Part shown: positions 54,876-64,000 of the stretch, in pieces
Position numbering within the stretch: the stretch's first letter is position 1
How the letters are laid out: each line of letters opens with the position of its first letter
Assembly: GCF_000003815.2 (NCBI RefSeq)
Contig: NC_049995.1
Coordinates: forward strand, 7,418,924-7,482,923
DNA length: 64,000 nt
Source of the DNA: Branchiostoma floridae
Taxonomy: Eukaryota > Chordata > Leptocardii > Amphioxiformes > Branchiostomatidae
Reading direction: 5' to 3'
Program-made: the position numbers and the translations under genes
The notes under the pieces: model-generated
Databases searched by the model: none
What the model was told of the DNA's origin: nothing
The model's input: only the letters and a program-made list of their open reading frames with translations

Positions 54876-55733
54876 GTAAGTGTGACTGTCTTTTTAAAAG
54901 ATTGAGGGAGGGTTTTACTGTTTGTAACTGCGTTTGAAAATGGAGCTAGGATTTGAAAAGAATCACAGCAAACGTGTTCAGGGATCTTGACGAATCATTT
55001 CAACCAAAATGACATGATGCAAAAGGTAACTTCCTTGTTAGATAGAACATAGTTTGTTATTGTGAAGAAGAATGTTGATGATTGAGAAGAAATAATCACA
55101 AAATTATTCACTGTTTCCAGTCAAAATAAGTAAGAAGGCGAGCTTAGTTGTTAAAGCCACTTTTAAATCATCATGAAAGAATCATGGCTTTTTAAGTTTG
55201 GTAATCTATGTTTAAGTATATGATTTCGACATAAATCCCAAATTATTTTTGTTTTATCGAATTCAATTGTTAAAGATCAGAGTATATTTTAATTTAATGT
55301 GTTAAAACACCTTTGATGATTTACAACGGAAAATAGCGCAGCCAAATTGTTGTCGCTACTGATCATTTCAATGACTTGTATTCAACATCACTTCAACTTA
55401 TGAATATGAAGAAAAAAAATTGAATGTTCAACATTCGTCTGAAACTTGATATGAAAACTACCATCTTGAAGGGAAGCAATCTTAAAGAATTAATTATGAA
55501 ATGTTGACATACGGTTGCTTTGGGAGTTGATCCCGAGACCTTTAGCGCTTGCTTATCATGGCAACGGTAAATACAACTACGTGATTACACATGTTAATGA
55601 TTGCGTTTGTGGCTACCGGTTTGGCTAATGCCGCCATGCACATGTCAAGGTCATATATTTGTACCTTTGTCTTTAATTTCAAGTTACGGCGACAGGAAGA
55701 ACTATAGTGTGCAGTATTTATTTGTTTCAAAAC

Positions 55734-56012
55734 ATCATGTTTGTTTTCTTAACTTGAATGTGATAACTTCGCACTCGTTAAAAGTTGAGACAACGGTTGG
55801 TTTTTGCCTTGCTAAGCTGGGACGATTTGTGCCTTGCAAGAAAAGTGGTCGGACAGTGGACAGCTATGGAGTACAGTGTTTGTATCAAATGTCATGTTTG
55901 TTTTCTTAACACGTGAATGCGAAAGATTTGCACTCGTCAAAAGCTGAAACAACGGCCAGGGGTTTTGCCTTGCAAAGTTTGGACGATCCTGTGCCTCAGT
56001 CAGAGAAAAGTG
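55734..56012. repeat. Diverged tandem duplication, unit about 160 bp
   Basis: CATGTTTGTTTTCTTAAC, GCACTCGT(T/C)AAAAG, ACAACGG, TTTTGCCTTGC and GGACGAT recur in order at 55734-55848 and 55893-56012. Confidence 0.7.
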
Positions 56013-57721
56013 GCTGAAGTCATGAAAGACGTATCGCGATGGTGAATGAAGTCAACTGTGTAGTGCACAGCGACATTATGTTTTCAAGTATTCCAAGCAG
56101 AAACAAATTGCTTGGATCAAAAGCTTTCTCTGATCAAGGACGTCCTTGCTATGATGCAACACCTGACGAGGAAAGTTACCGTATGAACCTACATCGGAAA
56201 ACAAAATCAACACGGGAGATCAAAATGCACCTACAACTAATAGGAAAATAATGTCGTCATGATATGAGGAAAACGCATTGAGTACGCTGTTTATATTATA
56301 AAACGTTGCTGCATTTTGTAGCTTGGGTTACAAGGCTTGTCTTTGCTCCATACTGTTTGCTTCAGGACGTCAACTAACGTTATATTTGAGCCTCCGGTGA
56401 GGGAGTTGACCGAGCTGGGCTAGCCATTTTAGGGGCTACCGGGATACATGTACAGTGACCGACATGTTATCCTACCTTGTGCATTTTATCTTTTCAAATA
56501 CTGACAGGACAAATTCGTGGCGAAACAAGTACTTTGACAAAGCCGAAATAGATGTAATATTGTAGGTACCGAGGAATGATTTGATTATTCAAGTCCATAA
56601 CCACGAAATGTTCTTACAAGAACGTTTACCCCTCATGGACAATAGGAACCCGGGTTTCTATGGTTCGGAGAGACCTTTGGTTGAACTCTGTTCCCTGGAT
56701 GGGCCTGTTGGTGTTTGTCTAGAGAACATTAATCTACCGGGCGTCAGGAATAACAAAAACCTTGGCTCCCGATATCACAATGGCGCTGAAACTAATCATG
56801 TAAAGAGCCAGCAACACAAGCAACGTGTACAAAAGCTCCTCACGTTTGAGTGTTATGAGAGGAATGTCATCTATACCTAGTCTTTCTGGCTAAAACGTTA
56901 GATAAACATTGTTGGGGTAGTAGGATAATAGGCAAACAGGAGACACAAAATGTTCGTCCGTTCGTTCGCTCGTAGCCTGCGTTTACACAGTCTCTCATTG
57001 GCTTGTAAATGAATGAAGAAGACCTTTATTCTACGTTCCTGCTCTCACAGGCTAAGTATAGATCAGGTTGATAAAGTTCTATGTAGTTCTACGTAATCTA
57101 AGTACAAGTGCTAGTACTCTGTGCTAGTACAAGTGAAGTAAAAACGTGTTATATTACTACATGCAACTACAAAGTGTGATGTATGCTAGTGTGTACATGT
57201 TCGACTTCTTCTCGCTTCTCTTAAAACAGCTGTAAATGTAAGTACATAAGGAGCTTAAGATACATAATTTATCTAATTGCATAAGGAATGTAATTTTTTG
57301 TATGCTATTTACATAATGATCCTCCCCTGTAGTCCTGTAGGCCGGCCGCTAGGAGCGCGACTTAGGCCATTTTGGTCGGACCCAGAGTCGGACCCTTGTG
57401 GTACTTAGTGAGGCAAGGCAATTCTCTTTGCTGTTTCAGTAGCGAGGCACACTTTTAAGGGGTTTAACGTGCTAGAGGCACCTTGGCGACAAATTGACTC
57501 CAGATTGGGAATACCTGGCGCAATTCGGCGCATTTCAGTGAGACATCCGCCTTAAGAGATTTAGGTTTCACTGCAGAAGAAGAATCCATTCACCCAGCTG
57601 ATAGCGATCTGACCAGGGTGCTCTCATACAATAGCTGACTAGATGGGCGTTGTAGGGCTGGTATAGTATCAGAGTAGGATTAAAAGGAGTAGGTAACGCT
57701 AGTAGCTTTATCAATTCAAAT

Positions 57722-57963
57722 AGCGGTTACTCAAGCAAATGGATGTGATTTGGGAAAACACATATTCAAAATCAAATTCAATCAGTTGCTGTTTGGCATA
57801 TCTTATTACCTGGATATCTAACCTTCATCGATGCAATTCCTCAAATAGTTATAATGCTGACCACGAATATACGGAAAGATCAACCGACAGACACAGACAA
57901 ACACAGACGCATACACACAGACAGGCACGTCAAAAACACTACCTCCATTTTCATAGAGGTAAC
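57722..57963 (+). repeat. Interspersed repeat ending in CTCCATTTTCATAGAGG
   Basis: TTACTCAAGC, TATCTTATTACCTGGATATC, TATAATGCTGACCACGAATA, a CAGACACA-rich tract and the end palindrome match the 8494-8880 and 45600-45890 copies. Confidence 0.55.
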
Positions 57964-58189
57964 AAGTGGGCAAGGATGGGTGGGTGTGGGTGAAAGTGCG
58001 TGAAAGTTGATATCACTGTGGTCAATCCTTTTCGAAGACTTGCTACAAGATTGGTAAAAAAAAGGCAGCCATAACCAATACAGCAAGAAAGGATTGTTTT
58101 ATTCTGACGAAAGGAGACCGGCAGAAAATATTTACGGCTTGGCTTCTTCGAATGGGCGTTTTACTCCCAACACACCGTCTCTAAGTACT

Positions 58190-58264
58190 TCTTCAGAGCT
58201 ATGTTTTCATCTTTAAGAGTCTCAGACCAGAGCTATGTTTTCATCTTTAAGAGTCCCAGACCAA
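58190..58264. repeat. 34-bp tandem duplication
   Basis: AGAGCTATGTTTTCATCTTT followed by AAGAGTC(T/C)CAGACCA occurs twice in direct succession. Confidence 0.85.
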
Positions 58265-58429
58265 CCACTCAGGCCCGCACTTCTTTAAATGTGTATCAAA
58301 ACACCTGGAGTTGAAACCACCCGACCATAACTGTACGCACTTTGCCCTACTTTAATACTGATCCCTGTTAGTGGTAGCTAAACATTACCTACACCATAAT
58401 ACGTGTTATCAAATAACATAACAACTAGT

Positions 58430-58730
58430 GCAAACATGGCTTTAAGTTTATTCTGTGTGTGACACAAAGGTAGACCAATAAACGGTTTTGAGGCCGTAGG
58501 GATAGTGGGTTGATATCCACTGTGTCTAGGGCACAGTATTGGAAGGTGGAGCCAATGCCATTCCTTCCATGGGTTTTTACCTCTCCAACCAAAGTCAGGT
58601 ATTCATTTCTACACGTGTAAGGTAAGGTGTGGACTGAGGGAAGTTGTGTAAAGTGTACCTTCGCCAAGAACACAACTTCAAGCCAGGACTCATAAACCAT
58701 TTGACCATTCAATGCCACAATTCATATTCA
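58430..58730 (-). repeat. SINE-body-like repeat
   Basis: The same block order as 11465-11770: GGTTGATATCCACTGTGTCT, TACCTCTCCAACCAAAGTCA, CGCCAAGAACACAACTTCAA, AAACCATTTGACC. Class uncertain; tRNA-derived SINE body suspected. Confidence 0.5.
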
Positions 58731-58734
58731 TATA

Positions 58735-60440
58735 GTAAACCTTAAAATAGTTCCCTTAGTTTAATCAACGACTATGATATTTCGAGAGTTCTTACTTTTA
58801 CGCATTGAAATGTCTTCATTATTTGAGGAGTCAAAGCTAAAGCAAATGTTTTGAAATAGAAAGTCACAGTCGTTTGATATGATTGTGCTGTTTGTCTCTT
58901 TTCTCATTTTAAGTAGTTAGATCAAGATCCGATGTTTCTAAGGCAGCTTTTTGCATGCGTTAATTAAAGGTTTTGTCACCCATTATACGTCACTACTCAC
59001 AAGCCACAACTCAGTAACAGGTGTAAATAGGTGTAAATAACATCACTATTCAGAGCATCGAAACGCTTCTTGTTGAAAATGCTTGATTTCTAAATAACGA
59101 TAAATTTAAAAGCGTCAATAACCCAACGCACAACAGTAAACATAATAAGGGAAAATATACCCTTGAAAAACTCCCAAATACTTGTTATCAAACCATTGCT
59201 TTTTGGTGCCATCAGCAAAGACTGTTCACTTGTGAGTTTGCGTTTGGTTAACGAACAAATTGGAGTCCGTAGTAGGGTTTTATGGTGTAATACACACATG
59301 TACATAAGCCCGAAGACGCGGCATGCGCCAAACTCCTCAGAGACTCCCGACAAGTGAACGGGTCCTACAGGTGTATTGACCTGAAACGACCACCCCGCTG
59401 AATATTCATTACTCACCTGTCGACGTCATCTTTCGGCTTAGCGACCGGTAAACAAAACAACTCATTATAATATCCCAACCGTCTGTCAGCTGACACCGAG
59501 CCGACCCCCGTGGTATTTTGACTGAGTCTATACGTACGGGTGGCCACGAGAGAGTTGGGATGCGTTTGAATTGATTATATTCCTGGGAATTGCGGGACAT
59601 TTCGGCCAATAAGTGTCACTCAGACTGCCCATCCGAAGACTGTCATTCGTTCTTTTACGTTTACCGACGACAAAAGCCGAAGATATTGCTCGGGAACGCC
59701 TTTCTTCCTCGTGACGGCCGAATGAACGGGACGATTCGAACGGTATTCTTTCAAAACGTCATTTTCAGAAGCCAGTTCTAAAGTACTATAGAACAGTTTT
59801 ATAGAACGTTCGAACACTTCGACGTCAACTCTACCTTGGCGACAGAATAATTTCATTGCACGACATTATTGTTTATGTCGGGTCTGAGTCGGGATTTCTA
59901 TAATTAGAGGTCGTACGGGTAAAATTACTGGACAAGCAGGGACTAAATTGCAAGAACAACTTGCCGACTTGTTTGTCTAAAAGTTGTCTGGCTTGTTCGG
60001 TTACAACACAAGCACTCGAGGACGGAGAAAGAAACACAAGGTCGCTGCTTATATCAAGGAGACTTGCAAGAAGCTGAGAGATCTACGGAATCTTGGACAC
60101 TTGAAAGTAAGGACTTTCAGAATCGCCACTCTAAGCTGATTCTTCCGCCACTCGACAAGTCTGGACTTCAACCTTTGTACCAAGACGTGCTAAACCTTTG
60201 CAGAGGAATTCAAACCAAACAGGTGTTCGAGAACTCGTCGGAATCTTGCACGAAAGTTCCCGAAGGCGACTGAGGAAGGATCTGCGAGTCTTTCCGATAA
60301 TTACCGATTCTGTCAGCGAGTGATCGACACACGAGTAGCACACGGCAAACAACCGCGGGGCACATTCTTCCCAGCTTAGCAGCGAAACAAACAACTCACA
60401 AACTCACAAAGGTCGACCGCCAAAAGCTGTGAGAAGTGTT
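58735..60440. other. Upstream region of the CIMIP5-like gene
   Basis: No other gene supported. A 108-codon minus-strand frame at 59090-59416 lacks motifs. Sequence from about 59900 on is likely promoter or 5'UTR, but no TATA box or initiator could be assigned. Confidence 0.35.
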
Positions 60441-60471
60441 CTATAGCTGTGTAAAGGTTGTATTTTTAAAA

Positions 60472-60707
60472 ATGGCTGTTGAGTTTTCTAATCGTACGAC
60501 TTCGGCGGGTTACCGCCTTCCTCTCCGCGGCCCCAGCGCCTTCCACGAGCGGTGTGTGCCGAAGCAGGACCAGAGCACGTCCCCTGCACCACCCCCGGCC
60601 GGCGGCGGCAAGCGCACCGAGGCAGACTACCGCCACTGTAACGAGGTCGCCGAGGACAAGATCTGGAGAGAAAGCGTCAAGAACGAGTGGAAAGGAGTTC
60701 AGCAATG
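60472..60707 (+). CDS. CIMIP5: Ciliary microtubule inner protein 5-like (C2orf50), first coding exon (partial gene)
   Basis: ATG at 60472; the exon ends at 60707 before GTGAGTATG, splitting a Trp codon (TG/G), so 78 residues are in the window. R8-TTSAGYRLP-17 matches the N-terminal signature of the C2orf50/CIMIP5 family, and EDKIWRESVKNEWKGVQQW at the exon end fits its second conserved block (Trp-Arg-Glu, then Gln-Gln/Arg-Trp). A low-complexity Pro/Ala/Gly stretch lies between. CIMIP5 is a microtubule inner protein of motile cilia. An in-frame upstream Met at 60436 exists but lacks similarity; the 60472 start aligns with family starts. The rest must lie beyond 64000, since no continuation was recognised. 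Confidence 0.65.
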
Positions 60708-63700
60708 GTGAGTATGAGATCTTTATACTTTTAACTAAGACGAAAGAAAACACCTGTTTTACTGTTTCCTGACTATCTTTCTTTCCCCAAACACCGGTAA
60801 ACATTACATACGTCGGTAGCAATCAGATTAATACTGAGTCAACTTTATGTTCTTTCTTTAACTTAACTTTATTTCTTTCCTGACTTACGTAAGAATCATT
60901 TTCATTCATTGAGCACCATTTACACACCATTCCTAGCTATAAGCAGAATGATTTTGAAACCCACCCGCCCACCTTTTAAAACACAAATTCTATAGTTCTA
61001 ATAGATTTACAAATTCGTCCACAAAGGAGGTTTAAAATCAGTCAAATTTCTGTCTCTATTTTTGTCATGTACACTTCCCAAACTGTCGAGTGTATAAATC
61101 CAGCTTTCTAGCGATTATAAAATGGCTATGTTATATCCTCCTTGCCTTGGTTAAATCCCACCCACTGTGTAATTATGTCTTCAGTTTCAAACCCCCAAGG
61201 CACACAGGATTTGGATATATCCATATGCCATGTATGTTGGCCCAACCCACCACTTGTACAGTGAATATAGTTACATATCGTTGCCTAGGGCACACAGATT
61301 ATAGTCCTTACGTACGAGCAGTAACAAAACGGGTTTAAGCCCATGTTGTATAGTGTTATGCCATTCGAGTGGAAAGATATCCTTCCAATTGTTGCCACCA
61401 AACCCCGAAATTAACTCAATTACAACACAGTTTCTAGAATTTCATTGTTGTTGTCATTTCGTCTGTAAATCTACTAGTTGTTGCTATTAAGATTCGCAGC
61501 TTTTCCTTTAATTTTGGTTTTCAATAGAGTTTTATTTGAACGTTGTTTGTCTTCTATTGTGGCATACAATGATTATTCGAAAGTTAATCATGGTAAAGAA
61601 AGCTTGGACGGAGTTTTAGCATAAATATACGAGGAAAGAAATAAGAAGAATGCCATTATTCATACACGATCAAAAGATCCAAAAGAAAAAAAAATCTATA
61701 CTATCCTAATCCATAGTATTGGTAAAAGAACTCCGTTGTCAAGATATTCTAGAACGTGACATTACCATGGAGTGAGAATCGGTAAGTGTTTGTCTTTCTA
61801 GCAATCAATCTTTGCATAATTGATCAAGGTCCCAACAACACAAAGCTGAATATAATATTGACTTTGTCAGATTTGATAAATTGTCCCATATTCAGGACCA
61901 GCTTGCTTGTGAAATGCCATTTGTGTGCAAGTCAGTTCGAACAAAGTGTGTTTGGTAATACCAAGTCCGTTTCATGGTATCCACGACATCAAACTATTCC
62001 TTTAGAAAAAACGCTGAGTCAATTTGATGAATAGAAGCCACAAAGAAACAACTTGAACAAACATAATGCCCTTGACTTGCATATATAATAACCATAAATG
62101 AGTCACTTGTTGGCATATTTTGGCATCATAGATTGGGCACTACGGATTGAAAAGAAAGCAAGTCTCAATCAAAATATTTTTGTCGTAGGGTTCTCTAATA
62201 TTTCTAGTCCCTAGATGCAAAACGTGACCCAAAACTTTTGCAAGGTTTGGTCCTCGATACTCCCCAAACAGAGGTTGGTGGAGAAAATTGTGACCTAATC
62301 CTTATACTGTATGCAGTATTTTTCGACTTAGCCGCCCCCACCAACAGGTGGTCGAAAAATACGGCATATAAGGAAAAGGTCACGATTTTCCCCACCAACT
62401 ACTGCTTGGAGGGTAGTCCTTGAGTCCAACACAAAGGGTGTGTAGTTTGCTCACCTGGGTTGACCTGTTGGCAGTACTGTTACGGCCCATTCGACCACAG
62501 CTTTAGAACAAACACATGGCGACATGATGTTTGATGTAGAGAATGTATATCCGTCTTGTGTCAACCCTTACTACAACCAATTAGCTGTCTGTCCGTACTA
62601 CGGGCCTGGTCACAGTCGTCCAATCGCAAACTGAGGATATAAAAAAATTATAACTATGACGTAGAGAAAGTATATATATACATCTTGTGTTAACCTTTAG
62701 TACAAAAATTCTAATGTCAGCCCTTAGGACCTATCTTTTGGTCATATTTGTCGTATGATCGCAAACTCGATATACTCTCGTAACATATGTGTGTGCTCAC
62801 GCGTGTGTAGTTTAAAATTTAGTTACCAAAAATGCTATGATCGACGCTCGTATACGGTTGATTAATTCACATCCTGATTTAAAATCGTACGAGACCAAAA
62901 TCGATCGCACGACGTTCTACGACAAAAAGTCACAACTGACAAAAAGACATATTAAGGCTAGAAATAAATCTTAAAGAATTAAGACATCTTTGATAATGAA
63001 ACGCCATGCCGTGGGCTGGTTCTACTTAAAAAAAAACTGTTATTTTTGCTAAGTGTAACGGTTAAAGTAGACGTGGTGTAATCATACCCCCCAGGGTACA
63101 AGTATGGGGAGGGTCAGCGACGATGACTTAGCATGAATAAAACTGTCTTTTGTGTTCACTTGAGTGGGATTTTAAAAGAACGATTATGTTACAAAAACAA
63201 CAAAGAACTGTATCAAAACACTTCATTAAAGACCCAACGAGAAAAAAAAACGACCTTTTCGAACAAAGTTGAACCCACGCAAGACTATCTTTCCAAGCGT
63301 AATATGTGAGTAATACTCACACACAGACCTAAATTTACATGTCAGTAGCACTCCTACCAAGACACTGAAGGAAGTAAAGTAACACTGAGACACCATGGAC
63401 AAAAATATGGTGTAATTTTATCCGACTCTGTCTGCTCCAAACTTGAAACGTAAAATTGTCCAGTTGTGGGTGACATACCACATACATATTATCAACATAA
63501 TCAAACGCATTAAACTATGAAATATCTGTGATCATTACACATCAACAACGCTTTGAAAGATTAACAGACTGCCCGCACGAATGATTCGGCTTAGAATAGA
63601 GTGCTTCATGTTTATTCAACAGTGTAAAGTTGGTGTGTGACGCCGAGAAAGAATTGACGGTACAGGTGGCCATGTTTAAACCAAGGACGGTTCAAATAGA

Positions 63701-64000
63701 GAACTTTGTTTAAACAGAACACAGCTATTGGTTACAACTCCAACGGTCGTCAGAATTAACTCCGCATAATGTAGTCCGTCTGTTAACTTGATTATCGGCT
63801 ATAAAGTCGCCGTTAACGTTGGAGTGGCGAAATTGAAAAGCGGCTCCAAGTAGCAGATAACGTGCCTTGTTACGGGATACTGTGCGTAGCTGGGCATAAT
63901 AATATTACACATTCCTTCATTCACGGAAAGTCAAAACTGTAAGTAAAGTGTAACTTTTTGTCCGATGCATGCTAAACGAAGGTAGCCTGAGTATCATCCT
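60708..64000. other. Presumed intron of the CIMIP5-like gene
   Basis: No further exon recognised. The hairpin at 62270-62402 is the only strong structure. Confidence 0.4.
62270..62402. repeat. Imperfect 50-55-bp-arm hairpin
   Basis: The left arm (GGTTGGTGGAGAAAATTGTG..AGTATTTTTCGAC) and right arm (GTCGAAAAATACGGC..CGATTTTCCCCACCAAC) pair with few mismatches around a loop of about 23 bp. It is either a tiny foldback transposon or a structured transcript; MITE origin is more likely because the ends are as well matched as the middle. Confidence 0.75.

Noticed and set aside
56581..56880. 99-codon plus-strand ORF, and the 70-codon ORF at 56039
   Set aside because: No domain, no splice signals with codon-bias support and no similarity I can recognise; length is within chance for 64 kb. 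An RNA-seq check would decide.
59090..59416. 108-codon minus-strand ORF with a hydrophobic end
   Set aside because: No family motif and no start or regulatory context; chance frame more likely.
60466..60822. 118-codon antisense ORF over the CIMIP5-like exon
   Set aside because: GC-rich shadow; the plus-strand frame has the family signature and a proper splice donor.

Overview
The window is invertebrate-deuterostome nuclear DNA, most likely from a lancelet (Branchiostoma, amphioxus). The genes are intron-rich with GT-AG junctions and sit between very dense MITE, SINE and minisatellite DNA. The recognisable proteins resemble vertebrate single-copy families. The organism call is an inference from protein similarity and repeat style. 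Three assembly gaps (N runs) lie in the first 6.2 kb.

Layout. (1) 1-6200: repeat-rich DNA with a nested pair of TIR elements, a triplicated MITE and gaps. (2) 6209-24300, plus strand: a cAMP-dependent protein kinase inhibitor (PKI) in two coding exons, split by a 17.8-kb intron. That intron holds a hammerhead-ribozyme-like motif, a 3.5-kb non-LTR retrotransposon on the opposite strand with a 12-bp target duplication, several hAT-type MITEs, tRNA-derived SINEs and minisatellites. (3) 24301-30182: AT-rich convergent intergenic or 3'UTR DNA. (4) 30183-38825, minus strand: a complete 12-exon SERINC gene (483 aa; all phases close). Its penultimate exon carries a tandem array of copies of its own 3' end and splice donor. 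(5) 38826-40659: divergent promoter interval with a perfect CRE, an E-box and many CCAAT boxes. (6) 40660-48224, plus strand: a complete 9-exon ABHD1/ABHD3-type alpha/beta hydrolase (424 aa), with a near-identical partial duplicate of exon 2 and a His-rich minisatellite in exon 3. (7) 48225-60471: mostly non-coding, with a long foldback element. (8) 60472-60707, plus strand: first coding exon of a C2orf50/CIMIP5-like ciliary microtubule inner protein, continuing beyond the window. (9) 60708-64000: intron DNA with one hairpin.

The genes do not form an operon. PKI (PKA inhibition and nuclear export), SERINC (ER/Golgi/plasma-membrane multispanning lipid-associated protein) and ABHD3 (membrane-anchored phospholipase-type hydrolase) are ordinary housekeeping-type neighbours. 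SERINC and ABHD3 are head to head and may share promoter sequence. PKI and SERINC converge. The most notable non-genic signals are two hammerhead-like motifs, the repeated splice donor in SERINC, two hAT MITE families with readable 8-bp target duplications, and a perfect 270-bp duplication inside the LINE.
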